From Mycobacterium sp. E787 (GTDB taxonomy: Bacteria; Actinomycetota; Actinomycetes; Mycobacteriales; Mycobacteriaceae): a DNA stretch of 64,000 nucleotides. The stretch is taken from the NCBI RefSeq assembly GCF_001668725.1, contig NZ_LZKL01000055.1, forward strand, positions 175,848 through 239,847. Direction: 5' to 3'. Every line of letters starts with the position of its first letter. The stretch's first letter is position 1. This document shows positions 21,493 through 31,107 of this stretch, in pieces. Made by a program: the position numbers and the translations under genes. The notes under the pieces were generated by a model. It did no database searches. It had not been told where the DNA came from and saw only the letters and a list, made by a program, of their open reading frames with translations.

Positions 21493-22099
21493 GCGTTCGG
21501 CAAGGGCCGCTGGGACAAATTCCGCCGGGCAGGGAGCCCTCACCGGGCAGGGAGCGCCGACCGGCCGGGAACAGGTGGGCGCCGCCATCCTGGAGGCCGC
21601 CACCGACCTGTTCGCCGAGCGGGGCCCGGCCGCGACGTCGATCCGCGACATCGGCGCCCGGTCAAAGGTCAACCACGGGTTGGTGTTTCGCCACTTCGGC
21701 ACCAAGGACAAGCTCGTCGGCGCGGTGCTCGATCACCTCGGCGCGACCACGACGGCGTTGCTGCAGAGCGACCCGACCCCCGAGGAGGCGGAGCGAGCGT
21801 TGGACCGACACCTGCGGGTGATGGCACGCACGCTGCTCGACGGCTACCCCGCGGGCAAGTTGCAGTCCCGGTTTCCGGGCGCCTCGCAGCTGTACGACGA
21901 CATTCGTCCCCACCACGGCCCCGGCCCCGAGGGCGACCTCAGCGCGCGCCTGGCGGTCGCGAATGCCTTTGCGCTGCAGTTCGGTTGGCGGCTGTTCGCG
22001 CCGTTCCTGCGTTCGGCGGTCGGCATCGAGGACCTGACGGAGGCCGACCTACGGCAGGCGGTCGTCGCCGAGATGGGCCGGATCGTCGAACCTCATTGA
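21485..22099 (+). CDS. TetR-family repressor, Rv3405c-like
   Basis: A 204-residue TetR regulator. The HTH lies at about residues 35-75 (AILEAATDLFAERGPAATSIRDIGARSKVNHGLVFRHFGTKDKLV). A low-complexity stretch rich in Gly, Ala and Thr precedes it. It corresponds to M. tuberculosis Rv3405c, repressor of the divergent Rv3406. A TAGTGT -10 hexamer ends 6 nt before the ATG, with no Shine-Dalgarno, so the mRNA is probably leaderless. The two GTAGTCA palindromes point to autoregulation together with control of the dioxygenase gene. The 3' end overlaps the convergent GH65 gene by 7 bp. Confidence 0.9.
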   Translation: MTTRSARAAGTNSAGQGALTGQGAPTGREQVGAAILEAATDLFAERGPAATSIRDIGARSKVNHGLVFRHFGTKDKLVGAVLDHLGATTTALLQSDPTPEEAERALDRHLRVMARTLLDGYPAGKLQSRFPGASQLYDDIRPHHGPGPEGDLSARLAVANAFALQFGWRLFAPFLRSAVGIEDLTEADLRQAVVAEMGRIVEPH

Positions 22100-24459
22100 G
22101 TTCGGGCCAGGGCGCGCCGGTGCATCGGCTCGCGACCCGGCGGTTGCTGCGGCAGCGGCAGCAGCGGCTTGCGGACGCGCACGGCGACGGTCGTCGGCGA
22201 ATCGGTCTTCAGCGTCAGTTGTTCGCCGGAGTGCCGGAGGGTGAGCTCGTGATCGGGCCCGTCGTCCACCGCGTAGGTGACCTCGGAGTGGTTGACGTCG
22301 ACGGTCAGCCGGAACTCTTGCCAGCGCAGGCGGAACCGGAGGCGCGAAATGCCGTCGGGCAGTTGGGGATCCAGTGACAGGATGCCCTCGTCATCGCGCA
22401 GGCCGCCGAACCCCGCCACCAGCGTCATCCAGGCCCCGGCCAGCGAGGCCATGTGCAATCCGTCGCGGGTGTTGTGGTGCAGGTCGCGCAAGTCGATCAG
22501 CGCGGCCTCGTAGGCGTAGTCGTGGGCCAGCTCCAAATGCCCGACCTCGGCGCACATCACGGCTTGCGTGCAGGCCGACAGCGACGAGTCGCGCACCGTG
22601 CGCCGTTCGTAGTAGTCGACGTTGCGGGCCTTCTGTTCCGGCGTGAAGGCGTGGCTCTGCCACTGCATCGCCAGCACGAGGTCGGCCTGTTTGATCACCT
22701 GGGCCGGATAGAGCCGCACGTAGGCCTCGTGCAGCAACAGGGGATAGGTGGTGTTCTTCTGGAAATCCCATTCGGCGAAGGTGGTGAATCCCTCGCACTG
22801 CTGGTGGACGCCCAGTTCGGCGTCGTACGGGATGTTGACGGCGTCGGCCGCGTCGCGCCAGGAGGCCGCCTCCTCGGTGGTGACTTCCAGCGCCGCCGCC
22901 TGCTCGGGGTGGCGGTTGCACGCGTCGGCCGCGGTCACCAGGTTGTGCGCCGCCATCAGGTTCGTGAAGACGTTGTCGCGGACGATCGCCGTGTATTCGT
23001 CGGGTCCTGTGACCCCGTCGAGGTGCCAGACGCCGTGCCGGTCATGGTGCCCGAGCGACATCCACAGCCGGGCGGTCTCGACCAGTACCTTCAGGCCGCA
23101 GTCCCGCTCCAGGTCGTGGTCTCCGGTGACGACGCGGTAGCGCTCGAAGGCCATCGCGACGTCGGCGTTGATGTGCCAGGCCGCCGTGCCGGCCGGCCAG
23201 TACGCCGAGCACTCCTGCCCGCGGATCGTTCGCCACGGGAAGCTGGCCCCGTCCAGGCCGAGTTCGGCCGCGCGCTCCTTGGCCAGTTCCAGCGTCGACG
23301 CGCGCCAGCGCAACGCGTCGGCGGCGGCGTGCGGCGCGGTGTAGGTGAGCACCGGCAGCACGTAGGCCTCGGTGTCCCAGAAGGCGTGGCCGTCGTAGCC
23401 GGTTCCGGTGAGCCCCTTGGCGGCGATGGCGCGGCGTTCGGCGCGGGCGCTGGCCTGCAGCAGGTGGAACATCCCGAACCGCACGGCCTGCTGGGATTCG
23501 GGGTCGCCTTCGACCTCGACGTCCGCGTTCTCCCAGAAGTTGTCGAGGTAGGACCGCTGCGCTTCCAGCAATCCCTGCCAGCCGGTGTAGCGGGCGCTGT
23601 GGATGGCCGCGGCGGCCTGGTCGCGCAGGGCAGGTCGGGAGCGCATGCTCGACCAGCCGTATGCCAGGTACTTGACGATGCGCAGCTTCTGGCCGGCCCG
23701 AAGCCCGCAGATCACGGTGGTCCGGGCCAGGTCCGGGCGGGCGTCGGTGCTGAACTCGACGCGCCCGGGCACGTCGATCTCGTGATCCATCGCCGCGGAC
23801 ATCATCAGGGCACTGGCCCGGGTCCGGTGCATGAGAAGCGCTCCGGTCTCGGTGTTTTCGTGGTCGACGGCCTCGAGCGGGCGCTCGAGGATCGCCGACA
23901 CCCGCGGGTCGTCGGAGGTCTCCGGCTGGTCCTCGTTGGTGACCAGTTCGGATTGCACGGTCACGCGCACGAATTCCTCGACCGCCTCGACGACGTACTC
24001 GATGGCCGCGACGCCGCGCTGGGCCAAGGAGACCAGGCGGGTGGACACGACCCTGACCTGCTTGCCGTTGGGCGAGCGCCAGTCCGCGCGACGGGTCAGT
24101 GTCCCGGCGCGCAGGTCGAGCACCCGCTCGTGGGAGAGCAACTCGCCGTAGCGGACGTCGAACGGCTCGTCCTCGACGAGCAGCCGGATGATCTTGCCGT
24201 TGGTGACGTCGACGATCGTCTGGCCGGCCTCGGGGTAGCCGTAACCGGCCTCGGCGTACGGCAGCGGCCGGATCTCGTAGAAGGAGTTCAGGTAGGTGCC
24301 CGGCAGGCCGTGCGGTTCACCCTCGTCCAGGTTGCCGCGCAGCCCGATGTGCCCGTTGGACAAGGCGAACAGCGATTCCGATTGGGCCAGCAGGTTCAGG
24401 TCGAGCCGCGTCTCGCGGACCTGCCACGGTTCGACGGGAAATTCTTCCTCGGTGATCAT
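22093..24459 (-). CDS. glycoside hydrolase family 65 phosphorylase-like protein
   Basis: A 788-residue GH65 protein. GH65 enzymes phosphorolyse alpha-glucosides such as maltose, trehalose or kojibiose to give beta-glucose 1-phosphate. The general-acid Glu lies in VTGPDEY, at residue 488. The N-terminal beta-sandwich begins [36 protein letters not shown]. The start overlaps the stop of the HAD gene (ATGA), and that partner resembles beta-phosphoglucomutase, the enzyme that uses the product. This pairing matches M. tuberculosis Rv3401-Rv3400. The exact disaccharide is not determinable here. Confidence 0.92.
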   Translation of the reverse strand: MITEEEFPVEPWQVRETRLDLNLLAQSESLFALSNGHIGLRGNLDEGEPHGLPGTYLNSFYEIRPLPYAEAGYGYPEAGQTIVDVTNGKIIRLLVEDEPFDVRYGELLSHERVLDLRAGTLTRRADWRSPNGKQVRVVSTRLVSLAQRGVAAIEYVVEAVEEFVRVTVQSELVTNEDQPETSDDPRVSAILERPLEAVDHENTETGALLMHRTRASALMMSAAMDHEIDVPGRVEFSTDARPDLARTTVICGLRAGQKLRIVKYLAYGWSSMRSRPALRDQAAAAIHSARYTGWQGLLEAQRSYLDNFWENADVEVEGDPESQQAVRFGMFHLLQASARAERRAIAAKGLTGTGYDGHAFWDTEAYVLPVLTYTAPHAAADALRWRASTLELAKERAAELGLDGASFPWRTIRGQECSAYWPAGTAAWHINADVAMAFERYRVVTGDHDLERDCGLKVLVETARLWMSLGHHDRHGVWHLDGVTGPDEYTAIVRDNVFTNLMAAHNLVTAADACNRHPEQAAALEVTTEEAASWRDAADAVNIPYDAELGVHQQCEGFTTFAEWDFQKNTTYPLLLHEAYVRLYPAQVIKQADLVLAMQWQSHAFTPEQKARNVDYYERRTVRDSSLSACTQAVMCAEVGHLELAHDYAYEAALIDLRDLHHNTRDGLHMASLAGAWMTLVAGFGGLRDDEGILSLDPQLPDGISRLRFRLRWQEFRLTVDVNHSEVTYAVDDGPDHELTLRHSGEQLTLKTDSPTTVAVRVRKPLLPLPQQPPGREPMHRRALARTQ

Positions 24460-25262
24460 GGGTTCAGCAGCTCGGCCAGATCGGTGACGACGACGTCGGC
24501 GCCGTTGCGGCGCAGGTCCTCGGCCTGGCCCACCCGGTCGACGCCCACCACGTAGCCGAAGTTACCGGCGCGGCCGGCCTGCACGCCCGACAGTGCGTCC
24601 TCGAAGACGGCCGCGGCGTCGGCGCTGACGCCGAGCAGCTCCGCCCCGCGCAGGTAGGAGTCGGGTGCCGGCTTGCCGGCGATGTGTTCCTCGCGCAGCG
24701 TGACGCCGTCCACCCGTTGCTGGACGAACCGGTCCAGGCCGGTGATCTCGAGGACGTCGCGGGTGTTCGCGCTCGAGGACACCACGGCGATGCCCAGGCC
24801 CGCGGCCGAGACCGCCTCCAGGTAGCGCCGCGACCCGTCGAAAACCTCGACGCCGTCGTCGTGCAGCACCTTCTGGAACATCTCGTTCTTGCGGTTGCCC
24901 AGGCCGTAGATCGTTTCCTTGTCGCCGGCGTCATCCGGGTCGCCGTCGGGCAGCTCGATTCCGCGGCTGTCCAGAAACGACCGGACCCCGTCTTCGCGCT
25001 TCTTGCCGTCGACGTATTCGCGGTAGTCGCGGGCCGGGTCGAACGGGACGAACTTCTCCCCGGTCCGCTCGGCCCGTTCGGACAGGTAGGCGTCGAACAT
25101 GGCCTTCCACGCCTTGGTGTGCACGCTCGCGGTGTCGGTGAGCACACCGTCGAGGTCGAACAGACAGGCACGCACCTTCTCCGGCAGACCCAGCGTTGGG
25201 CTCACTGCGGACCTCACTCTCAGCTGGCGGGCGATTACTTGGTGCGATACCCACTCCACCAT
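24456..25262 (-). CDS. HAD-superfamily beta-phosphoglucomutase-like protein
   Basis: A 268-residue HAD phosphatase/mutase. The nucleophile motif is [10 protein letters not shown] (first Asp nucleophile, second Asp acid/base), the Ser motif is VVSSSANT, the Lys lies in [16 protein letters not shown] and the acidic loop is [12 protein letters not shown]. These are the signatures of beta-phosphoglucomutase, which converts beta-glucose 1-phosphate to glucose 6-phosphate. It precedes the GH65 phosphorylase gene with a 4-bp overlap, so the pair probably feeds disaccharide glucose into glycolysis. The N-terminus has about 25 extra residues before the HAD core; a later start is possible. Confidence 0.9.
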   Translation of the reverse strand: MVEWVSHQVIARQLRVRSAVSPTLGLPEKVRACLFDLDGVLTDTASVHTKAWKAMFDAYLSERAERTGEKFVPFDPARDYREYVDGKKREDGVRSFLDSRGIELPDGDPDDAGDKETIYGLGNRKNEMFQKVLHDDGVEVFDGSRRYLEAVSAAGLGIAVVSSSANTRDVLEITGLDRFVQQRVDGVTLREEHIAGKPAPDSYLRGAELLGVSADAAAVFEDALSGVQAGRAGNFGYVVGVDRVGQAEDLRRNGADVVVTDLAELLNP

Positions 25263-25308
25263 GCCGAGATGCCTGCCGCCAGGGATCGCCGGTCGTTGCG
25301 CTGCCGAC

Positions 25309-25926
25309 TCAGGTGTCGTTCAGCAGACCGCGCTCGATGAGGTCCAGCACCCGGGCCCGCAACGATCTGATGGCGGCTGGGCTCGCGGGCAGCGGTCCGT
25401 CGAGGAGCAGGCCGGCCAGGCCGTGCACGGCGGACCAGGCGGCGACCTCGGCCCCCTGCCTGCGGCGGGCGTCCAGCAGGCCGGCGGCCTGGGCTTCGTC
25501 GAGCACCTGGCCGAGAACCTCGAAGGGGTCGGCGGTGGCGTCGGTCGGCTCGGCGGACGTCGCGGGATGCGAGGTGAACGCGGTGCGAAACAGCCCCGGC
25601 TCGGAGATCGCGAAGTCGATGTAGGCGGTGCCGACGGCGCGCAGTCTCTTGCGCGGGTCGGTGCTGCGATTGACCCTTTGGCGCATCTGCTCGGCGAGTT
25701 CATGGCGCGCGAAGCGCGACACCTCGGCCAACAGCGCCTCGCGGTCCGCGAAGTGGCGGTAGGCGGCCGAGTGTGACACCCCGGCGGCCCGGGCCGCCTC
25801 GCGCAGGATCACGCGGTCGGGCCCGCCCTCGCGGGCCAGGGCGATGCTCGCCTCGATCAGGGCCGACTGCAACGCACCGTGGTGGTAGCCCTTTTTGCCG
25901 GCCGGCGCGGCGTCGTCGGAACCCAT
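25309..25926 (-). CDS. TetR-family regulator
   Basis: A 205-residue TetR protein. The HTH is [47 protein letters not shown]; the C-terminal ligand domain contains [21 protein letters not shown] sequence ([17 protein letters not shown]) typical of the TetR_C_33 type. It is divergent from an NmrA-like oxidoreductase gene with 99 bp between starts, where a TGTAACCA-C-TGGTCACA palindrome lies, so it probably represses that gene. It marks the left edge of the accessory island following the conserved Rv3400-like gene. Confidence 0.88.
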   Translation of the reverse strand: MGSDDAAPAGKKGYHHGALQSALIEASIALAREGGPDRVILREAARAAGVSHSAAYRHFADREALLAEVSRFARHELAEQMRQRVNRSTDPRKRLRAVGTAYIDFAISEPGLFRTAFTSHPATSAEPTDATADPFEVLGQVLDEAQAAGLLDARRRQGAEVAAWSAVHGLAGLLLDGPLPASPAAIRSLRARVLDLIERGLLNDT

Positions 25927-25989
25927 GCCACCAGAATCTCATGCCCGCCGGAATGTTGACAACGGTCACATCCCCGTCCATACTGCAGA

Positions 25990-26006
25990 TGTAACCACTG
26001 GTCACA
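25990..26006. promoter_or_regulatory. palindromic operator before the NmrA-like gene
   Basis: TGTAACCA-C-TGGTCACA is an 8-1-8 inverted repeat with one mismatch, 19 bp before the start. Its core nearly matches TGACCACTGGTCA at 9896-9908 and TGACCAATGGTCA at 55546-55558. Confidence 0.65.
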
Positions 26007-26025
26007 TCTCGAAAGGGGAACTCCA

Positions 26026-27183
26026 ATGACGAACGCACGCGTGCTGGTCACCGGCGCCACGGGAAAGGTCGGCGGCGCGGTGGTGAGCCAATTGCTGGAA
26101 CGGGGCGTGGCCACCAGGGCATTGGTGCATCGCGACGACGGCCGCAGCGCCCGGCTACGCTCCCTGGGCGCGGAGGTCGTCGTGGCGGATATGCTTGATA
26201 TTCAACAGGTTCGGGCTGCGGTCCACGGCGTGGATCGACTGTTCTTCAACCCCCCGTACCACCCGCATGCGCTCGACAGTGCGGTCAGCTTTGCCGTGGC
26301 CGCGCGCAGCGCCGGCGTCGAGGCGGTGGTCGCGCTGGGCCAGTGGCTGGCCAGCCCCGAGCATCCGTCGTTGATGACGCGCCAACAGTGGTTGTCCGAC
26401 AAGCTGTTTGCGCTGCTGCCCGACACCGCTCACGTCGCGGTCGATCCCGGCTTCTTCGCGGACAACTACTTCCAGGTCCTGCCGGTAGCGGCCCAACTCG
26501 GGGTGCTGCCGATGCCGGCGACGGGGGGCCGACTCAACGCGCCCCCGTCCAACGAGGACATCGCCCGGGTCGCGGTGGGCGCATTGCTCGACCCGCACCG
26601 TCATGACGGACGGGCCTACCGACCGACCGGGCCAAAGCTGTTGTCCGGCAAAGACATCGCCGACGCGGTCGGTGAAGCGCTCGGCCGGCGCGTCCGGCTC
26701 ATGGAGATTCCCCCGTGGATGTTCCTGCGAGCGGTGCGCGTGAACGCCAAGCGACTCGGAGCCGACACGTTCTTCCAGTCCGGGTTGCGCCATTACCTGC
26801 CCGAGACCGCTCTGGGAAGCTGGGAAGTGGGCGGCCCGACCACCGACGTGCGTGATGTCGCCGGCGTGGAACCCGAAGACTTTCTCACCATCGCCCGCCG
26901 CTACGTCGCAGCCGCGGACACCCGGCGCACCGCGGGCAGGATCGCGCGCGAGATCGGGAATCTCATGCTGACCGGGTTGGTGCCCACGCCCCGGCTCGAC
27001 CGCTTCGACAGGCGCCAGCAGCATCCGCAGCCTGCCCGGCCCCGGTATTCCGCCGAGTCGGCCGTGTGGCGAAGCGAGCACGTCCCGTCAGTTGACGCGA
27101 CCCACTACCGGTTCGCCCGTGCCGGGACGCCGCCCGCAGCGGCGGCCCCGGGCCGACTCTGGGACGAACGGTTGTCGTCCTAG
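26026..27183 (+). CDS. NmrA-like NAD(P)-binding atypical SDR
   Basis: A 385-residue protein with an N-terminal Rossmann motif VLVTGATGKVGGAVV and the NmrA-type layout (LVHRDDGRSARLRSLGAEVVVADMLD, then GVEAVVALGQWLASPEH). The usual YxxxK catalytic pair is not evident, as in redox-sensing NmrA proteins. About 100 C-terminal residues beyond the usual domain are Arg/Pro-rich and of unknown role. AAAGGGG lies before the ATG. It is probably repressed by the divergent TetR protein. Confidence 0.82.
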   Translation: MTNARVLVTGATGKVGGAVVSQLLERGVATRALVHRDDGRSARLRSLGAEVVVADMLDIQQVRAAVHGVDRLFFNPPYHPHALDSAVSFAVAARSAGVEAVVALGQWLASPEHPSLMTRQQWLSDKLFALLPDTAHVAVDPGFFADNYFQVLPVAAQLGVLPMPATGGRLNAPPSNEDIARVAVGALLDPHRHDGRAYRPTGPKLLSGKDIADAVGEALGRRVRLMEIPPWMFLRAVRVNAKRLGADTFFQSGLRHYLPETALGSWEVGGPTTDVRDVAGVEPEDFLTIARRYVAAADTRRTAGRIAREIGNLMLTGLVPTPRLDRFDRRQQHPQPARPRYSAESAVWRSEHVPSVDATHYRFARAGTPPAAAAPGRLWDERLSS

Positions 27184-27223
27184 CGACCGCGCCCGGTCAG
27201 CGGTGACGCCCGTCGTGCAGCGG

Positions 27224-27631
27224 TCACCACGCCTGGGCGGAAAGGCACTGGCTTGGCTCGGATTCGCAAAATGGTGTGACTCCGCGGAACCGATACCGGT
27301 GGGCGGCCACCCATCGGTACACGGCCTCTTGTATCGGGCCCATCCCGGGTATGCGGTAGACGCGCAGCGGCAGTTGTGTGCCCAGCGCAGCTGAGAGTGC
27401 CGCGTTCACCGCCTCCGCGCCGGCGAACACTGCACCGGATCGGTCCAGCCACCAAACGGATTGCAGCAACCGCTCAGTCGAAACGCCCAGCCGTTGGGCG
27501 GTACCGGGTCTTTGCATCGGTTCGGTTCGCAATCGGCCGGTTCGGTTCAACCGGAGCAGAGCGTTGCGCGCGCGCGTGCACATCCCGCAGTTGCCGTCGA
27601 AAAAGAGAACTTCATCCATAGTGTTCATCAT
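27224..27631 (-). CDS. DCC-family thiol-disulfide oxidoreductase-like protein
   Basis: A 135-residue protein of the DCC (DUF393) family, named for its N-terminal Asp-x-x-Cys-x-x-Cys motif, seen here as FFDGNCGMCTRAR. It has a thioredoxin-like fold expectation and a C-terminal segment (YRWVAAHRYRFRG) typical of the family. I start at ATG 27631, which has AAAGGGG upstream; ATG 27628 and 27619 are possible. It lies 125 bp downstream of the P450 gene on the same strand and may be the last gene of the ABC1 kinase-P450 unit. Confidence 0.85.
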   Translation of the reverse strand: MMNTMDEVLFFDGNCGMCTRARNALLRLNRTGRLRTEPMQRPGTAQRLGVSTERLLQSVWWLDRSGAVFAGAEAVNAALSAALGTQLPLRVYRIPGMGPIQEAVYRWVAAHRYRFRGVTPFCESEPSQCLSAQAW

Positions 27632-27756
27632 GCGCCCCTTTCGGCGGGTAGAGCCTCGAGCCGCCACCGACGAGTGCGGGCACTGCGTGGCCGCCTATCG
27701 CACCAGTGCCGCCGGCGACAAATATGCGCACGCGCATCCCTCTTCGTCGAAATCGG

Positions 27757-28941
27757 CTACGTGGCGCCGAACACCAGTGGGACGGTCAGTGGTCCGCGGA
27801 CGGCGGGGGTGTCGCGCCAGCGCACATCGCCAGCCAGAATGGGTTGGCGGTTAAGGATTCTCGGTAGGGCCTGGGTCAGCTCGAGTCGCGCGAGCGCGGC
27901 GCCGAGGCAGTAATGCGCCCCGTACCCGAACGACAGGGGGGCGGGCCCGGTGCGATCGAGCCGGAATTGAGCGGGCTGGTCGAAAACGGCTGGATCGCGG
28001 TTCGCTGCCGCGACGGCGACCAGAGCGCTGTCCCCGGCCAGGATTTCGACTTCCGCGACGATGCGGTTCGTGGTGGCGGTGCGCACCGTGGACTGCACGG
28101 GTCCGTCAAGTCGAATGAGTTCGGTCACCATCGCCGGATCCGCGGCGTCGACGTCGTCGGCGATCCGTCGCCCGTCTGGCCCGGGTGTCAGCAGCCTCGT
28201 CAAGCCCGCCCCGAGGAGATTTGCGGTTGTTTCGTGGCCCGCGACGGCGATGAGGATGGCCGTCATGACTACCTCGTCGAGCAGGAGCTCGGGGTCGGCG
28301 GCGATGAAGCTCAGCAGGTCGTCGCCCGGGCGGGCGCGCCGATCGGCGGCCATCGGCAAAAACTGGGCCATGAGGATGGCCGAGGCGGTCGTACCCGAGG
28401 CGATCTCGTCGGGGTCGGCGAGCGTCCCCAGCATGCGGATGATGGTCGGCGACAAGTCACGCAACAGGCGGGAGGTCTCCGGGTCGAGGTTGAGCCATTC
28501 GCCGATCACGGTGATCGGCAAGGGCAGGGCGATTTCGGACATGAAGTCGAACACCGTGCCGGCCGCCCGCTGCCCGATCAGCGCATCGGCGATCGCCTCG
28601 ACGCCCGCAGTGAGCTCGACGACGAAGGATTTGGTGAAGCAGTCGCGCACCGAGCCACGCAAGCGGTGATGGTCGGCGCCATCGGCGAAAAGCATTGAGC
28701 GCCGGATGAAGTCATGGCTGACCGCGTCCGTCGATGCTCGCACGAGGGCATTGGCCAGTGGATCGCTCGTCCATCCGGCTCCCCCCAGCACCTGGCGCGC
28801 AGCGTCGTAGCCTAGGACGAGCCAGGCTTGGGCGGTGTCGTCCCACACGACGTCGCCCTCGCGGCGACGCGCCTCGTAGTAGGGGTAGGGATCGGACGGA
28901 TCCCACGGCAGGCGAGCGCCCGCTACATCAGTGGTCGTCAT
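27757..28941 (-). CDS. cytochrome P450
   Basis: A 394-residue soluble P450 monooxygenase. The I-helix oxygen-activation motif AGHETTA, the ExxR motif in ELIRLDG, and the heme loop FGYGAHYCLG with ligand Cys345 are all intact. I start at ATG 28941 (TTTDVAGARLPWDPSDP) because this gives the usual N-terminus; longer frames run back into the upstream gene. The start overlaps the ABC1 kinase stop by 14 bp, so translation is coupled. The substrate is unknown. The partner ferredoxin is not encoded nearby. Confidence 0.93.
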   Translation of the reverse strand: MTTTDVAGARLPWDPSDPYPYYEARRREGDVVWDDTAQAWLVLGYDAARQVLGGAGWTSDPLANALVRASTDAVSHDFIRRSMLFADGADHHRLRGSVRDCFTKSFVVELTAGVEAIADALIGQRAAGTVFDFMSEIALPLPITVIGEWLNLDPETSRLLRDLSPTIIRMLGTLADPDEIASGTTASAILMAQFLPMAADRRARPGDDLLSFIAADPELLLDEVVMTAILIAVAGHETTANLLGAGLTRLLTPGPDGRRIADDVDAADPAMVTELIRLDGPVQSTVRTATTNRIVAEVEILAGDSALVAVAAANRDPAVFDQPAQFRLDRTGPAPLSFGYGAHYCLGAALARLELTQALPRILNRQPILAGDVRWRDTPAVRGPLTVPLVFGAT

Positions 28942-30355
28942 GGTGGTCCATTCCGTAGGGCAGGCCGCGATCACGCACCCAGGCGTCGTGTTGGTGGCCC
29001 AGTTCGGTGATCGGGGCGGCCACGCCGTCCATGTCGTCCAGCATTGCTCGTGCATAAAATGCCGCGCGCAGGGTGGTGAAGACCGCGTTCATCGAAAGGT
29101 TCAGCCGCGAGAAGAAGACGAAGTCCGGGGGCACCGCCATGCGGCGCAGGGGGTGATCGGCCGCGCGCACGTCGAGCAGAAACTGGATGGCGCGTTCAGA
29201 GGCCTCCTCGCTGTAGGTGGCCGGTTGCGGTGCCAGCAATTCGTAGATGATTCCCTCCCACCACTGATAGGCCTCGGCGGCACTCAGGGTCGAATCGGCG
29301 GTGAGGAAACCGCTTTCGATCATCAGTTCCCGTAGCTCGCTCGTGCGTCGATTCACAGCGGCGTGCACCATGCCCACGATCCGGCGGCGTAGGTGCTCGG
29401 GGAGGATCTTCACGCAGCCGAAGTCGACGAATCCCACCGTGCCGTCCGCGCCGAAGCGATAGTTGCCGGGGTGCGGGTCGGCGTGGAACAGGTTGGCGTG
29501 CCGGTAGGAGCCGGTGGCAAACCGCGCAATCACCTCGGCCCAGGTGTTCTTGAGGGTCTGATCGGCGTCCTGAGCCGCGGCCCAATCCCATCCGTCCAAG
29601 TAGGTCATGGTGAGCACGCGATCTCCCGAGGCCTCCGGAACCACTTCGGGAACCCGGATGAACGGATGCCCGCGATAAAGTTCGTTGAACGCGGCGATAT
29701 TGGCGGCCTCGTGCCGGTAGTCGACTTCCTCCGAGATGCGCGCGGAAATCTCTTCAGCGGCCTTGTCGATGTCGGGCATCGCGGCGCCCAGTACGCTGGC
29801 GGCGCCGGCGGCGAACCGGAATACGGTCGCCAGCAGCTCGGTGTTGGAGAGGTCGTCCCGGATCGCCTGCGCGACACCGGGATATTGAAGCTTGACGGCC
29901 ACCTGGCGCCCGTCATGCAAAACGGCGCGATGGACCTGGCCGATGGAGGCGGCCGCCATCGGCTCGTCGGTGAACTCGGCGAAGACCACCCCGGCGGGCC
30001 GGCCGAGCTCGTCCTCCAAAACCTTCCGGGCGAGCGTCGAGTCCATCGGTGGGGCGTCGGCCTGCAACCGCGCCAGCGCCTTTTGATACGGGGAGAGCTC
30101 GCCGGCACCAACCGCGGCGGCGTCGACCATCGAAACCAGTTGCCCCGCCTTCATCAGCACGCCTTTTGAGTGGCCGAGCAAGTCCGCATAACGCTCCGCG
30201 GTTCGTTCATGGAATCGCTCGATCGCGCCCGCGTCGCCGGCTTTCTCCCGCAGGGCGGCCACCATGCGGCCGCCGGCGGCGCGGGCGGTGAAGCCGGCCA
30301 GGGGCATCGTGCGGCGCATCCTGCCGCGGGGCACGGAACGATCGGTGTCTGCCAT
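28928..30355 (-). CDS. ABC1/UbiB-family atypical kinase
   Basis: A 475-residue ABC1 (AarF/UbiB) protein. Family motifs are present: KxGQ (KAGQ, about residue 69), the Ala-rich nucleotide loop MAAASIGQVHRA (about 133-144), the Lys in VAVKLQYPG (about 155), the catalytic HADPHPGN, and VDFGCVK as the DFG equivalent. ABC1 proteins bind ATP and in other organisms support quinone or lipid metabolism; substrates are rarely known. ATG 30355 has GGGAAGG upstream. No membrane segment is obvious. It is divergent from a TetR gene and overlaps the P450 gene. Confidence 0.9.
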   Translation of the reverse strand: MADTDRSVPRGRMRRTMPLAGFTARAAGGRMVAALREKAGDAGAIERFHERTAERYADLLGHSKGVLMKAGQLVSMVDAAAVGAGELSPYQKALARLQADAPPMDSTLARKVLEDELGRPAGVVFAEFTDEPMAAASIGQVHRAVLHDGRQVAVKLQYPGVAQAIRDDLSNTELLATVFRFAAGAASVLGAAMPDIDKAAEEISARISEEVDYRHEAANIAAFNELYRGHPFIRVPEVVPEASGDRVLTMTYLDGWDWAAAQDADQTLKNTWAEVIARFATGSYRHANLFHADPHPGNYRFGADGTVGFVDFGCVKILPEHLRRRIVGMVHAAVNRRTSELRELMIESGFLTADSTLSAAEAYQWWEGIIYELLAPQPATYSEEASERAIQFLLDVRAADHPLRRMAVPPDFVFFSRLNLSMNAVFTTLRAAFYARAMLDDMDGVAAPITELGHQHDAWVRDRGLPYGMDHHDDH

Positions 30356-30437
30356 CTCGACCTTCCCCTGCCCCAGCGCCGGTGTTATATAGTGCCCTTG
30401 TACCGAATATAAGCATCCACATATAGGACGGTCAAGG

Positions 30438-31037
30438 TTGTCGACATCGACGAAGGAGCGGTTGGTCACCGAGGCCATGCGCTTGTTCAGCGAACAGGGC
30501 TACCGCGCGACCAGCATCAACCAGATCGAGAAGGCCGCGGGCCTGGTGCCCGGCTGCGGCGCGCTGTACAACCACTTCAAATCCAAAGAAGCACTTCTCG
30601 CCGCCGGCATCGACCGCCAACTCGATCGCCGTCGCGCGATGCACGACATCAGCGCGCTGTTCGCCGGCCAGGGTGATCTGCGCACCGAACTAATGCTCCT
30701 GTGCCGCTACCTCATGAGCGTCCTGGACCGCGAAAGCGAATTCCTCCAAGTCGCCGCCCGCGCCCCCGCGGGCCAATCGACTCGCCTGCACGACGCCTAT
30801 GCCGCGCTCGTCGACGGGCTGTACGGCGAACTCGCCGACTGGATCACCGGGTGCGCGCCGAAGGTCAAGGAGTCCGAAGCCAAAAGGATCGCCATCGTCG
30901 GCGTCAGCGCCCTCCTCGGAAAGCGGGCCACCCGAATCGTCTTCCACAGCACACAAGTTGACACACCCGACGAGGAGTTCGTTGCCGACTGGACGGCGAT
31001 GCTGGCCGGCCGGATCGAATCGGCCACGCGTACTTAG
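30438..31037 (+). CDS. TetR-family regulator
   Basis: A 199-residue TetR protein with HTH KERLVTEAMRLFSEQGYRATSINQIEKAAGLVPGCGALYNHFKSKEALL. It starts at a TTG (30438), the only start that keeps the full HTH. It is divergent from the ABC1 kinase-P450 unit across 82 bp of AT-rich DNA and is the likely regulator of that unit. The ligand-binding half gives no hint of the inducer. Confidence 0.88.
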   Translation: MSTSTKERLVTEAMRLFSEQGYRATSINQIEKAAGLVPGCGALYNHFKSKEALLAAGIDRQLDRRRAMHDISALFAGQGDLRTELMLLCRYLMSVLDRESEFLQVAARAPAGQSTRLHDAYAALVDGLYGELADWITGCAPKVKESEAKRIAIVGVSALLGKRATRIVFHSTQVDTPDEEFVADWTAMLAGRIESATRT

Positions 31038-31107
31038 TCTCCGCGCCGGACCGGAAGCCGGCACGCCGCCGGGGCACGAAGAAGCCGCGACGCAGCGCGG
31101 GTTTGGT

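Noticed and set aside
30385..30412. TTATAT-N16-ATATAA inverted repeat before the ABC1/TetR pair as an operator
   Set aside because: Short AT arms with a 16-bp spacer in an AT-rich promoter region are expected by chance. No second copy seen.
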